Source: Adiantum capillus-veneris (lineage: Eukaryota > Streptophyta > Polypodiopsida > Polypodiales > Pteridaceae). Taken from it: a stretch of DNA of 64,000 nt. The notes beneath the pieces are model-generated. The model worked only from the letters and a program-made list of their open reading frames with translations. It ran no database searches and was not told where the DNA came from. Position 1 is the first letter of the stretch; each line of letters starts with the position of its first letter. A program made the translations under genes and the position numbers. Of the stretch, positions 44,021 to 56,476 are shown one piece after another. The stretch spans positions 90,156,587 to 90,220,586 of the forward strand of contig CM043966.1 in assembly GCA_014529385.2 (NCBI GenBank). The letters are read 5' to 3'.

Positions 44021-47000
44021 CCCAGACTCTCCTAGTGTATAGCTGCCACAGATCCTGTCTCAATACCAAGTTTCTCTCACTGCGAGAGAGGTGAACAGAT
44101 GGTGAGTGGGGGTCGTACTGGAATGGTGGTAGGCTCTCCATGTCAAGACCGTGTCCCTCAAACCATGCTCTGACCTGTGAGTACCAAGCTCTCGCATGCC
44201 CACTCTCTGATAGTTGTATAGCTGCCTCGAATGCTCTACGAGTAAGTCTGTCAGGAGGTAGCTCTCTCATCCTCTGGATGAAGCAGACTGTCTGGAATAA
44301 TGCCTCTACAACCATAGGTGGTGTGGCGAGCTCGGCTCTAATAATGTCATGTGGCACTGTCTTCTTGCTGCGGAGCAAGCGTGAGATCATACATACCTGT
44401 GGCCTCTCAAGCTGTGTCCACTGGTCATCTGTCAATCCTGGTGCCCATACTGCCGCCGAGTACATCAGGGCCGGGGTGACTAAGGTGTCAAAAAGCCAGC
44501 CCTTCGTGCGGGGCTCCTGAAAGTGTGCCTGGTGGCATCTCCGCTCTAGCATGGTCAGAGCTGCATATCCTCGGGTGAGCCTGTTAGCAGCAGCCTGCCT
44601 CATAGTGAAGGGTCCTGGTAGGCTGGTGAATGTGATGCCAAGATAGACATAGGAGGTGACTACATCAACCTGTCCTCCTGCTGCTGTGAAGGTGGCAGCG
44701 CTCCTCACTGCACTGGATGTGTGAAAGATCATGACCTTGGTTTTGCCAAGGTTCACAGTCAACCCCTTGTGTGTGCTGAATTCGTCCAAGGCCTCAAGGT
44801 GGCGTTGCAAGCCCTCGGGTGACTCTGAAATCAACACAATATCATCAGCATATAACATGATGTGGACCGGAGTACCTGCCAAGTCGCTCCCCTCTCCCCC
44901 TGCTCGTAGTATGTAATCGGAGATCTCGTCGATGTAGAGCCCAAAGAGTGTCGGGGAGAGTGGGCATCCTTGCTTAACACCAATGGTGCTAGCAATGGTC
45001 TCTGAAAAGCCGCCTGGGCAACGAACTCGACCCGTCACCCTCTCGTAGAGAGTATATATGGCCCAAATCATCTCTGTCGGTACCCCAATGCTGTGAAGGC
45101 GCTGGAAGAGTCTCTCGCGTGGGACTGTGTCAAAGGCCTTGCGGAAATCCACAAAGCAGCAGTAAAGCCTCTTCTTCCGCGCCTTTGCCCCATCAATGAG
45201 GCAGCGCAGAACGAAGATGTGGTCAGTGGTGGAGAAAGCTCGTCTGAAACCTGCCTGGCCTGGAGCTCGTAAGCCCTCGGTCTCTGCGTAGCAGCTAAGC
45301 TGTGCCTCAAGTACTGCTCCATATAGCTTGGCCATCGTGTGGCCAATCATGATAGTCCTGTAGTTCCCTGGGTCCAGGGTGTCGCCAGATTTGTGGATAG
45401 GCACTATGGTGTGCTGTGTCCACTCCTCTGGGAAGCCCTCCCCTATAGCCCGGTTGAAGACATGTGCAATCAACGGGGCTATAGTGGAGGCCGCATAAAT
45501 GATGTGCTCACTCTGTAATCCAGTGTGGTCAGCTGATCGTCTGTGCTGCATGCGGCGTATGGCCCTCTCTACCATCTCTGCTGTAAAGAAGGAGGAGCAT
45601 GTGGGGCGTGGCTCATGTGGCTGTGGGATAGGAGGCTGCCCTGGCACCTCATAGAGGCGCTCTGCATAATCATGCCATATCTGTGGATCCTCAATAGCTG
45701 TGGTCGGACGTGGCTCGCGCAGGGTGCGCCATGCCGTCGCGCTATCTATGCTCATGAATAGGCGGTATAGCTCAAGCTCCTGTGCCTCTTCGAATGCTCG
45801 CCGCTTTTGGCGTGTCAGCGTCTTCATATCTCGTCTGGCCTCTCTCTCTGTGATCTCTCCTAAGGCTCGCCGTGCACGGAGGCGTCGGTATAACTCTCTG
45901 CACTCATCATCATACCAGCGGTTCTGAGGCATAGTCCCGGGGGGGGGAGTGCGTCCTGTGTGGGTGGTGTGTGGAAAAGAGCTAATAGCTGAAGTGTGGA
46001 GAACGGAAGAGATATGTGATGTGAGAACTGAGAGTGGTGTGGATGGGTGGAGGAGGCATAGGCCATGCTCGACCTCGGCTGAGTAAAGAGAGGCTAGCTC
46101 ATGTGTGAAATGGATGGTGGTGTGTGGAGTGTGTGCTGTGGAGCTATGTGGGATGGTATCTCCGGTGATGGAGAAAGAGAGGTATGTGTGGTCGGCTCCG
46201 ATGGGTATGGGTGGAATGGTGAAGGATGTGATAAGGTGTGTAGCCTCCCTGGGTCCCAGAATATAGTCGACTGTACTCCCCCCTCCCTCTGTAACTCCAT
46301 GTGGCATACAAGTCAGGCCCCCTGAGGTGGGCCACTGGGCCATTCCGTTATAAATAACGAGACGGTGCTGGGAGCCAAGTCGAAGTAGGTGTCGTCCGTA
46401 GGCTGTGACTGGAGCTCTGTCTGCTGTATCTCTCATAGTGGCCTCCTCATCTAGAGTGTGTAGTGCCTCTGGGTCCTCGTGGTCATATGTCTCACACTGC
46501 TCACTGCGCGTACGAGCATTGAAGTCTCCCATAAGGAAGACTTCACCCAGTGTGGAGTACTCCATAATCTCCTCCGTGAGGCATGCGTATGGTGACTCCT
46601 GCTCAATAGGGGCGAATCTGGAGCCTGTGGGAGCAAAGTAGCAAAGGGCAATGTAGACGATCCTGTCTCGTGAGAGCTCGAGGCGAATCCACATGTATCG
46701 GGCCTGTGGGTCCCGGGCAACAATCTGTAGTCTGCTGTGAAGCCCCTGTCTAAAAAGTATAGCCACTCCTCCTGAACCGCGAGTGGTGTGCTGGCGCATA
46801 CATCCCCGATGTAGAGACTCCCATTGGAAACCATGTATCCGTGGTAACCCTCTCTCTGGGCTCTCGTGTGTCTCTGTAAGTAGAATGATGTCTCGACCTC
46901 TCATCACCTCCTCAAGTCTCTCTGGGTGTGTCCATAGGTCTCCATTGCAATTCCAAACCGTGACATGAATCTCCTCGTGTGTCCCACAGGCCGCGAGTCC
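43884..47000 (-). CDS. ORF2 of LINE copy 5: AP-type endonuclease and reverse transcriptase
   Basis: The frame opens directly after the ORF1 stop (TAG at 47003-47001) and stays open to 43884. The first endonuclease motif WNCNGDLW and then DIILLTETHE lie near 46955-46880, GDFNARTR near 46530 and IGADHTYLSF near 46190. RT follows with FRKAFDTVPRERL (45160), GVKQGCPLSPTLFG (45000) and LYADDIVLISE (44850). The first ATG lies after WNCNGD, so an intact endonuclease needs readthrough of the ORF1 stop or a non-AUG start. The last 30 or so residues before 43884 are out of the ancestral frame. Confidence 0.88.
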   Translation of the reverse strand, partial: GLAACGTHEEIHVTVWNCNGDLWTHPERLEEVMRGRDIILLTETHESPERGLPRIHGFQWESLHRGCMRQHTTRGSGGVAILFRQGLHSRLQIVARDPQARYMWIRLELSRDRIVYIALCYFAPTGSRFAPIEQESPYACLTEEIMEYSTLGEVFLMGDFNARTRSEQCETYDHEDPEALHTLDEEATMRDTADRAPVTAYGRHLLRLGSQHRLVIYNGMAQWPTSGGLTCMPHGVTEGGGSTVDYILGPREATHLITSFTIPPIPIGADHTYLSFSITGDTIPHSSTAHTPHTTIHFTHELASLYSAEVEHGLCLLHPSTPLSVLTSHISSVLHTSAISSFPHTTHTGRTPPPGTMPQNRWYDDECRELYRRLRARRALGEITEREARRDMKTLTRQKRRAFEEAQELELYRLFMSIDSATAWRTLREPRPTTAIEDPQIWHDYAERLYEVPGQPPIPQPHEPRPTCSSFFTAEMVERAIRRMQHRRSADHTGLQSEHIIYAASTIAPLIAHVFNRAIGEGFPEEWTQHTIVPIHKSGDTLDPGNYRTIMIGHTMAKLYGAVLEAQLSCYAETEGLRAPGQAGFRRAFSTTDHIFVLRCLIDGAKARKKRLYCCFVDFRKAFDTVPRERLFQRLHSIGVPTEMIWAIYTLYERVTGRVRCPGGFSETIASTIGVKQGCPLSPTLFGLYIDEISDYILRAGGEGSDLAGTPVHIMLYADDIVLISESPEGLQRHLEALDEFSTHKGLTVNLGKTKVMIFHTSSAVRSAATFTAAGGQVDVVTSYVYLGITFTSLPGPFTMRQAAANRLTRGYAALTMLERRCHQAHFQEPRTKGWLFDTLVTPALMYSAAVWAPGLTDDQWTQLERPQVCMISRLLRSKKTVPHDIIRAELATPPMVVEALFQTVCFIQRMRELPPDRLTRRAFEAAIQLSESGHARAWYSQVRAWFEGHGLDMESLPPFQYDPHSPSVHLSRSERNLVLRQDLWQLYTRRVWESPGLGRGCQITETSFSPYCLGGSYRDHAIWTHICHIAHGWRLVS

Positions 47001-47921
47001 CTATGCGATGGTCTTGCCATCAATGATAACCCTACCATCTCGATATACTGCCTTCTTCCCTTCTTTGCGGGCCTGGTGGACTCTAGGCATGCACGTGCGG
47101 CGGTGATCTTGTTGCATCTTTGTGAGGTCATCATCAAGATAAATCGGGGGGCCTTCTAGCCCTCTCAAGATGACCCTCTTTCGGAGGAAAGAAGTTCGAG
47201 ACTCCTCGGAGGCGAATTGGAGGATGAGAGCTCTCTTCTTTGGATCTTTGCCGGCTCTCCAAACTTTGGAGAAAGGGATCTCTTCTTCCTTGTATCCCAC
47301 TTTCTTGCATAAGGCTTTCCCATCGCTCTCGGGTGTGGACCCTTCTTCTTCTTTGATGCCGGTCACTCGCACATTGAGACGGCGAGCTTGTCGCATTTTC
47401 TCCTCCTCGATGGTTGTGTGTACGATGAGTACCTCATCTTTTTGGGCTTCCTCTCTTGCTACCTTCTTGATATTCTTTTTGACCACTTCGACCCATCCTT
47501 CTTTGGTGGCTTCTAATTTGTCCTCAATGCTTGCGGTGAGGGCTTTGGTGATCTCCTCCTTGAGGGCTTCCTTAGCCTCCTCTTTAATCTCTCCTTCCTC
47601 GGGGGTGAGGGATGTGATGGAAGCATGAAGGAGGTCGATTTGTGCCTTCATCTCTTCTTGCTCTTTCCTCCATCTCTCCCTCTCCTTCTCGTTCTCCCGT
47701 GCCCTTCTCTCCTTCTCCTCTTTGAGGTTTTGGATTTCCGCTCTCATGTCCTCTTTTTCTTCGTTCCATAGCTTGATGAAGGTGGCTTTCTCCTCCCTCC
47801 ATATCTCTCTCTCCATCCACCATTCTTTCATGTCCTTCTCCAATTGTGCAAGCCTCTTGTTCGTGAGCATGAAGGTTGTCTTCATTGTCGATTTCGGCGA
47901 CTTGATGATGGGGGAAGACAT
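47001..47921 (-). CDS. ORF1 of LINE copy 5: coiled-coil RRM protein
   Basis: 306 codons from ATG at 47921. The first 120 residues are a long charged coiled coil (Glu/Lys/Arg heptads, e.g. EIWREEKATFIKLWNEEK). An RRM-like part starts at about residue 180 (RQARRLNVRVTGIKEEEG) and includes FSKVWRAGKDPKKRALILQF. A C-terminal domain ends KAVYRDGRVIIDGKTIA. This order matches L1-type ORF1 proteins, which trimerise and bind the element RNA. The stop is TAG followed by GGA, with ORF2 open in the same frame behind it. Confidence 0.85.
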   Translation of the reverse strand: MSSPIIKSPKSTMKTTFMLTNKRLAQLEKDMKEWWMEREIWREEKATFIKLWNEEKEDMRAEIQNLKEEKERRARENEKERERWRKEQEEMKAQIDLLHASITSLTPEEGEIKEEAKEALKEEITKALTASIEDKLEATKEGWVEVVKKNIKKVAREEAQKDEVLIVHTTIEEEKMRQARRLNVRVTGIKEEEGSTPESDGKALCKKVGYKEEEIPFSKVWRAGKDPKKRALILQFASEESRTSFLRKRVILRGLEGPPIYLDDDLTKMQQDHRRTCMPRVHQARKEGKKAVYRDGRVIIDGKTIA

Positions 47922-48024
47922 AGCTGTATTCGGAGCTACCCTCTCTTCATATTGTGAAGAAGAGGGGAGAAGGGGAGTACGTGTATGTATGCGTGTATGT
48001 GTGTAGTGTGTGTGTGGGTATGTA

Positions 48025-48103
<79 letters not shown>

Positions 48104-48412
48104 TATGTGATCGGGAGAGAGGAGGGGCTGCGTGAGGGGGAGGCTGGGGGGGGGGGGCAGTTCAGCAGCAGGCGGCAACAGCAGGCGGGGGCAATGGCGG
48201 GAGCGACGCAACAGGGGGAGTCGGCAGCGAATGGCAGCAGCGGCAGGGGCGGCAGGGGCTGCAGCAGCGGCTGTGCCGCGAACTGCTACAGCTGGGGGTG
48301 GGCAGCGCGCGGACACGCAGGGCAGCAAGAAAGAGAGAGAGGGAGCAATGGCGAGGGAGAGGGGCTGCAGGAACCAGCGCAAGGGAAGGGGCGAAGGTAG
48401 CGGCAGCGAGCT
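47922..48412 (-). promoter_or_regulatory. Probable 5' leader of LINE copy 5
   Basis: On the plus strand it holds a (TG)n tract (about 48028-48057) joined to (GA)n (48058-48099) and a very GC-rich stretch to 48412 with CAGCAG/GGCAGC repeats. It lies between ORF1 and the next GA border. GC-rich 5' leaders with internal promoters are usual in LINEs; here the role is inferred from position. Alternatively 48100-48412 is a separate piece between two GA tracts. Confidence 0.5.
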
Positions 48413-49574
<1,162 letters not shown>

Positions 49575-49642
<68 letters not shown>

Positions 49643-49690
49643 GAGATGTTATATAGAGAGAGAGATAGAGATAGATAGATAGATAGTTCT
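49575..49690. repeat. (GA)n with GATA tail, LINE border
   Basis: GA repeat to 49646 with one GC interruption, then GATGTTATATA, GA and GATA repeats to about 49686. It separates LINE copies 6 and 7. Confidence 0.95.
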
Positions 49691-52600
49691 ATTATCGTCC
49701 TGGGAGGTCAAATATGACCTATGGGACCAAATGAACATGTCACGTGGTGTGAGTGGAGTTCATAAGTGACTCTCGATGCTCAAAAATGGCTGAAATGAGC
49801 GTCGCAATAGAGAGTCCACATCGTGATTGGGAGAGGAAGGTATGTATGGAGAGATCATGGTTGAATATATGGGGAAAAGAGGACCTAATGTGGTCAAAAG
49901 CTGAGCACTCAAGTAGTGTGTGGTACTCACTCTCTCGCACTTGACGAGGGCATAAGGTGCAAAGTCGATGACACTCCTCGCCAGTGCCCCAACGTCCTGT
50001 CTCGCAGCGTAGAGAATGGGAGCTAAGACGAATAGAGGCAATGGTGCGGATCGCACTCAACGGGGTGGGCTCAAGGATGTAGGAATGGGTTCGGTTACCT
50101 CGTTCCGAGAAGAAGAGAGATTTGTAGTTTGGGGCAACGTGTGTGGTGTAATGGTTGAAGCGAGAACCTCCGGATTTCTCCCAAGCCGTGATACATTGGC
50201 GTTGTAAGAAGGCCTCATTAACTTGGGAGTCGATCGACGCATCCTTGACCAAGTGACATGCATCCCATCTTCCAAACCATTTCTTGATATCAAGCATCCA
50301 CCCCGAACTTAGTATTTTGCTCTTGCATGTCTTTTGAACCATTTGACTTGCTTCATATGCGATTCTAGGAAGTCGATGCAAAGGGCTACGTTGTGTCTTA
50401 CGCATGTACTCCACAACCCTTTGCATGCCCAAGACCTCAATGAGAAGCAATCCGGACTCAAGAAGTAAGAGCATGTAGGGTGTTTGTGTCTTGACTTGGA
50501 GAAAGTTGGTGAGAAAACGCTTTTGGACATTCTCAAACTCTTTCCAAGTAGACTTCCCGATGCTTCCACCCCACACCTCCACTCCATAAAGAAGCACTGG
50601 TGTCACCAATGTGTCAAAGAGGTACTTTTTGAGAGCCCAACACTTGATCTCTCCTGCATTGCACATGTTCTCAAATGCATAATAGGCCCTCTTTCCGGCT
50701 TCCAAGCGACGCATTGCACAATCCTTCCATTTATGATTGGATGGAACCTCAAGGCCAAGGTACTTGAAGTGATCTACCACTTCAAGTTTCTCATTGTTAT
50801 ATACAATGCATGGATTTTCATCATTGAGGGTCTTTACAAGCATAACCTTGGTTTTGGATCCATTCACGATCAGCCCGCTACGTAGGCAAAAGCGTTCCAA
50901 GACACTCATAAGCTTTTGTGCATCTTCTAAGGTATGTGCCAAGAGCACTACATCATCGGCATAAAGCAAAAGCATGATCACCGCATTTCCAATCTTAACC
51001 TCTTCTATGCCTTCTTGCTGCATAAAGTCAAGAACCATGCATTCCAATTCATCAATGAGTAGCCCAAAGAGGGTTGGGGAAAGTGGGCATCCTTGTTTGA
51101 CACCAATAGTGCTTGCAAAAAATTCTGAAATTCCATCTCCCATATGTAATCGACATATCACTTTTTGGTAGATGCGAAAGACTGCATGCATAAATTCTCT
51201 CGGCACTTGAAGGCTTTGCATACGTCTCCAAAGATTTCCTCGCGGTACCATGTCAAAAGCTTTCTTGAAATCCACAAAGCAACAATACAACTTTTTTCCT
51301 TTCAATCGAGACGCTTCCATAAGAACTCGAAGAGTGACAAGGTGATCAATAGTGCTATGATGCTTTCGAAAACCTGCTTGGCCAAGTGCACATTTGCCAT
51401 TCTTTTCAGCCCATTCACTTATCTTCATCTCCATGATACATCCAAATAACTTTGCCATTAAAGAACCAACCATTATAGTGCGATAGTTGTTCACATTGTT
51501 TACATCTCCTCCTTTGTGCAAAGGTTTGATCCAATTTGCACTCCAATCATGAGGCATGCCATACTGAAGTGCAAGGTTAAACATATCGCATATCCAATAT
51601 CGTGTTTTCTTGCTTGTCCATTTAATCATTTCAGCCTTGATACCTTGAAGGTCACTTGCCTTACGAGTAGCAAGTTTCTCAAGCGCGCGGCATACATCTT
51701 CAATGGTAAAGAAGGGAGACATATACGGAAGGGAGCTACAACACTCCATCTTATCAACATTGGGTTGCTCATAGAGATTCTTACAATGCATATACATATC
51801 CTCAAGAGTCAAGTCACCAAAGCTCTCAACGCGCTTGCCTTTTAGATTTTGCCAAAACTTGCCACATGCATGTGCTTTCTCTTGTGCTAAAAGAAGTTGT
51901 TTTTCGACTTCCCACTTTCTTTTCTTTTGAACAAGTGCTTTGTATGTGTGTGAACATTCCAAGTAAACTTCCTTGTCTTTGATTGCATCCAATCTTAGCA
52001 AGTGTTTTCGGGCTTGACTACATTCCATGTCAAACCATTTCTTCTTGGTGCTACCCTTCTTAGACCTTTTGCAAGACATGTGTTTCACCGAAAAGCATTC
52101 CTTCGCACAAGAGAAAATTACTTCTTTGAAAACTTTCCATTTGCATTCTAATGTTGGGCTCTCTTGATGCTCTATCATGCTTAACATTTGGTCCACCATA
52201 TCAGTATATATAAGTGCTCGTTTGAAGTCTAGACGTAGGTACAAATGATTCACATCATGATTGGAGGCTACATGCTCGGGCCGTTTACCACACTTGAGGT
52301 CAATACATAACATCCTATGATCCGATTCCGGATTCCATTCACCCAGTGTAAAGCTTTGTATGCATTCTAGAGTGGCTTCCGAGAACAACATATAGTCAAT
52401 CACGCTAGCACCGTTGTGCTTTCTACATGTAAAGTCATTGGTGCCTTGCCATAGAGATACACCATTTGCAATGAGCATTCTGGTACTATTGCACATATGT
52501 AGAAGTGACTTTCCATAGTGATCCACTTCTTTTGTATCATTAGAACTTCGATTATACATGTATGAGTCATCCATTCTTCTTGAGATATGCGGCATGTCTA

Positions 52601-52992
52601 CTTGTTGTGTGTCGTGTTGTAGCATATTTGTGCGAGCATTCATGTCTCCAAAAACAATGACTTCACCTTGATCCTTGTAATGAGCAATGTCTTCCTCTAG
52701 TTCAACAAAGGGCTGATCTCTATCCATATTCAAGCAAGCATAAAAGTTGGAGTCATAGTGAGGAATGTAGCAACCGGCTACAAACATGACTTGACCATTT
52801 GGTGGGCTGATTTTCAACCATAAGTAGCGTTTATACTTATCTTCTGTGACAATGGAAACATCTTTCAAACCCTTTTTGGTCATACATGCTACGCCTCCTT
52901 GGCCTCTTCGTTGCTTTGCATTTTTGGCCCACATCAAAAAATGCACATCGTATTTGTCAAATCCAAGAATTCGTTGCACATCATGCTCCCAT

Positions 52993-52995
<3 letters not shown>
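49647..52995 (-). mobile_element. LINE copy 7 (subfamily III), 5'-truncated with long intact ORF2
   Basis: It differs strongly in sequence from subfamilies I and II but has the same layout: ORF2, short 3' UTR, hairpin AGGTCAAATATGACCT (49705-49720) and a GA-type border on each side. The 5' cut lies inside the endonuclease, just after the position of the catalytic TETH motif. Confidence 0.92.
49740..52990 (-). CDS. ORF2 of LINE copy 7: endonuclease (partial) and reverse transcriptase
   Basis: A single open frame of about 1079 codons without a start ATG at its head, because the 5' end is cut at (GA)n. Endonuclease motifs GDMNARTN (about 52645), ASVIDYMLFSE and ESDHRMLCIDL (about 52320) are present; the N-terminal WNCN and TETH parts are absent. 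RT carries FVDFKKAFDMVPRGNLWRRM (about 51270), GVKQGCPLSPTLFG (about 51100) and LLLYADDVVLLA (about 50965). The cysteine box CTLCPRQVRESEYHTLLEC is near 49925. The long open frame suggests a fairly young insertion, but the truncated copy cannot move by itself. Confidence 0.92.
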
Positions 52996-53028
<33 letters not shown>

Positions 53029-53040
53029 AATGAAATGAAA
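52996..53040. repeat. (GA)n with a minimal LINE tail
   Basis: GA repeat to 53025 followed by TGAAATGAAATGAAA, the extreme 3' tail signature of the LINEs, and then unrelated sequence ahead of the helicase gene. It appears to be all that is left of one more LINE insertion, or its most truncated form. Confidence 0.8.
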
Positions 53041-53081
53041 GACTTTGATATTCTCGCTCTACAGGTAACTGAAAGTAGGTG

Positions 53082-56000
53082 ATGACGAACTACCCGAAAA
53101 AAATCAATGGGAAAAAAAGTAAGCAGGTTTATAGGCCTGTAGAAACTTCAGCCCATGGCAATACTGGTGATGTTTCAGGATCTGCGAAGCACAATAGATG
53201 TACTGAAATTGAATTTGTGGATCCAGAAGAGGAAATTGTTTGGCACGGAAATAGTGGCCTTCAAGCTACATGTGTGGCATCGAATAAAAATCCATTAATT
53301 TTTGAGGAAGCACAGAATGTGGCTAGTTTATCAACCAACCATAATGAGGTAAACTGGGTGCCCTCGACTGCTCAACATCCAAATGAAGCACCTCGTCAAT
53401 ATGCAGTACTGAGGAATTTGCTAGAGAATAGATCTAATAAACCAAGGAAACCTGGTGATTGCTCTGGTAATATTTCAAATCTTGATGCCTCCAAAGAGAG
53501 CAAAAAGTATAGCACAAAAAAAAAGCATACCAGCAGACAAAGGGATCATATTGGTGGATTAGAGGATGGGTACAAATTTGTGGTAAAAACTTCAGTACCA
53601 ACTGAAAAACTGAATGAAGTTAAGAAGACAAATGTTGCTGACTTCTCATATGTACACAATGTACAGCATGAATCTTCAAATAGTGATCAGGCTAAGGTCA
53701 GGAGACAAGGTGCCAGGCAAAGGAACAGTTTCCTGTTCTGGATTGCCCGCCAAGGCATAGAGGAAGGAGAGATAACTGTGTCGCAGCCCTTTTTAAGCCC
53801 AGAACACCTGAAAACAGTAGATCTGGGCCAGACAGAGGTGGGTGTGATCTCTGTTTCAAATAATGGCAAAAGGCTGGTGAATTTAGAAAGTGTGAGACTA
53901 CTTTATGCAAAGCCAAAAGATTCCTTTTATTTGACACTACATTCTGATGCAGTGCAAACTCCTACTGAGCAACCTCTGATAAATTCTTCAAGTTCGTCAC
54001 TTCACGGCCCATATAGTCTATTGCCTGGTTCTACTCTTGCTTTCCAGCTTGCCTGCACGGCAACAGTAGTGGGATACCATAAAGCAGTTCTCTTGTTTGA
54101 CCTTGGCAGGCATAAGGTTTTGAGATATGTCAATTTACTGGCCGAGGATGATATTGCAAGGGCACTTTCTGTGTCAGAACCTTACTCGCGGGGCACTGGG
54201 AAAAAATTTCAAACTCGTGGGAGGCTAGTCTCTGGTCCACCTCCTCCTCGTCCTCATTTTGCAAAGCCATTGGGTGCATATCCAATACCTCGTGACATTG
54301 AAAGCTCTCTTATGAAAGAGCGTATGCTGCCAATTTTTCTGCAGGAGCTTTCATTTGAGTCATACTGCGAGTATTTTTCGGCGTTGATTTGTGCAGAGGA
54401 GCTTCAGTGGAAGGTAAGAATTATTAAATGCATGCTGTATGGTCACAGAAGGGATCAATGGAAGGCATCTCTAAATTTTTAGACCAACTTATAGCAACAT
54501 CTAATCATGCGCATACTGTTTGATCACCCAGTACATCGATGGCAGGCATCTCTAAAGTTTAAGACCTATTTGTAGCAACAAGTGGCTGATAAGGATCACT
54601 GAAATTATTTTAGGGTCACTGGAATCACTTTTGCCACAATTGAAAGTGAAAGAGGCTAGTCTTGCCTGCACTCATGTTGGCTTCCTGCACTCTGGTTTTT
54701 TAACAAAATCAAACTGGTTCCTTGCAGGCAGACATTTGTGCATATGACTTGAAAAATGTGACGATGTCGCTTGATAAGCCGGGTTTGTTAGCACTAAGAG
54801 TGCCGGGGTTACTGGAGAGACGACCATCTGTGATATACAGGGATTCAATCCTTGCAAGACCTGTTGAATCGGACAAGAAATATCAGGTCAATTTCTTCTC
54901 TTGCTTGCAAAGGACAGTTTTTTGCGCTTAATATTTTGCATTATCATATTTTCTGAGGTTCTGGCTCAGACCTGTGTGTTTTTGGTGTGCTGAATAGGGT
55001 TATGTGTATGAAGTTCGGGCTGAATTGGTGTTACTGAAGTTCCATGCATCTTTTCACAAAAAATTTATTGCCAATCAACAGTACGATGTGAGATTCTCGT
55101 ATTCTCGCATAACAATACGGAGGTGTCTTCAAGCTATTTGTGCGTCAAAGAATCTGGACAGAAATTTCTTGTTTCCTGTTTTTATCCCTCCTGCCATTAA
55201 CGGCCATGGAAAGAACTTTGTACCTGTCAATCGCCTGTTGAATGAAGAACAGAAGCAATCTGTCATGGAAATTCTCAAGAAAGCAGGCGGACCACCTTAC
55301 CTTGTTTATGGGCCCCCTGGAACAGGGAAAACAGTGACTATTGTAGAGGGTATTTTACAAGCTCTCAAGCTCAAGACCAATTCCAAGGTTCTGGCCTGCG
55401 CTCCATCAAATGCTGCAGCGGATGTTTTGCTAGAGCGTCTTCGAGGTCATATTCAAGTTATGGATATGCTTCGCATTAATGCATATTCTCGGCCTTTGGA
55501 TGATGTGGCTCCTGAGCTTTGGCCTTATTGTTATAGTGATGGCTCTTTCTTCTGTTGCCCTTCTATGGAGAAACTTTCGAAATATAAGGTGGTTGTGTCC
55601 ACTTATTTTAGTGCTGCAATGCTTGAAGCTCAAGGTCTTGAACCAGGTCACTTCAGTCACATCTTTCTTGATGAATGCGGTCAAGGTCTGGAGCCGGAGG
55701 CACTGGTAGCTTTGGCAAATTTTGTCACAGAGAATACAGTGGTTGTTCTTGCAGGGGATCATCAACAATTGGGGCCGATCATAAGATCTCTGATTGCAAA
55801 AAAGTTTGGGCTCGGCGTCTCCTTGCTGGAACGTTTATCAAGTCGACCTCTCTATAGCCGCTCTTCAGAAAGAGGTAATGTGGGTGAATTCAATAGAGCA
55901 GTTGTCACCAAGCTGGTACGGAATTATCGCTCTCATCCAGCAATTCTTGATTTACCTTCTCGGCTTTTCTATGATGGAGAACTCATTGCCTCTGCACCTC

Positions 56001-56476
56001 AAGAGATCTGCAACTCGCTTTGCGGTTGGGAAGAGCTCCCAAACAAGAACTTTCCTGTTCTGTTTGTGGGAATTGAAGGGAAAGATGAAAGAGAAGGAAA
56101 AAGTCCATCGTGGTTTAATGCACAGGAAGCAAGTAAAGTGGTTGATTTAGTGGTGAAGCTGAAAGAGTGCAGGAGAAATCGTCTCAGTGATAATGACATT
56201 GGTATAATTTCGCCTTACAACCAGCAGGTCAAAAAGATCAAGGTTGCACTTGCTCTGAAGAACATAACAGGTATTAAGACAGGCAGTGTCGAGCAGTTTC
56301 AAGGCCAGGAGAGAAAAGTAATAATTATCTCAACTGTACGATCAAGCCAGGAATTCATTCAGTCAGATCAGCTACATCAGATTGGATTTCTGGATAATCC
56401 AAAGAGGTTCAATGTAGCTGTCACTCGAGCTAAAGCTCTGCTTATTGTCGTTGGCAATCCATATGTGCTTTTTCAG
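53082..56476 (+). CDS. SDE3: SDE3/MOV10-type RNA helicase, three exons, 3' end missing
   Basis: Exons 53082-54413, 54728-54886 and 54998-56476 join in frame to 990 codons. An in-frame TAG at 53076 supports the ATG at 53082. The first 180 or so residues are a Lys/Ser-rich extension. A beta-rich region ends VNLLAEDDIARALSVSEPYS. The SF1 helicase core follows: GPPGTGKT (602-609), DECG (722-725), GDHQQLGP (750-757), VRNYRSHPAILDLPS, QFQGQE (930-935) and VAVTRAKALLIVVGNP (970-985). In Arabidopsis SDE3 (about 1000 residues) the family acts with Argonaute in RNA silencing of transgenes and transposons. The residues after GNPYVLFQ, normally about 80 more, are not visible. Confidence 0.93.
54414..54727 (+). 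other. Helicase intron 1
   Basis: Donor AAG|GTAAGAA and acceptor CCTTGCAG|GCA. Phase 0, 314 bp, no repeat recognised inside. Confidence 0.9.
54887..54997 (+). other. Helicase intron 2
   Basis: Donor CAG|GTCAATT and acceptor GCTGAATAG|GGT. Phase 0, 111 bp. The donor is GT but otherwise weak. Confidence 0.85.

Larger units (their letters stand above)
43038..48412 (-). mobile_element. LINE copy 5 (subfamily II), apparently full length
   Basis: The 5' end is at about 48412 next to (GA)n. A GC-rich leader, ORF1, ORF2 and a 3' UTR with the hairpin AGGCCGAAATCGGCCT (43076-43091) follow on the minus strand. Only one frame break is visible, in ORF2 near 44030. It is the best-preserved LINE in the window and the only one with both ORF1 and a leader. 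Confidence 0.9.

Noticed and set aside
53079-53081. GTG at 53079 as the helicase start
   Set aside because: Nuclear plant genes start with ATG; the next codon at 53082 is ATG, and TAG at 53076 closes the frame upstream.
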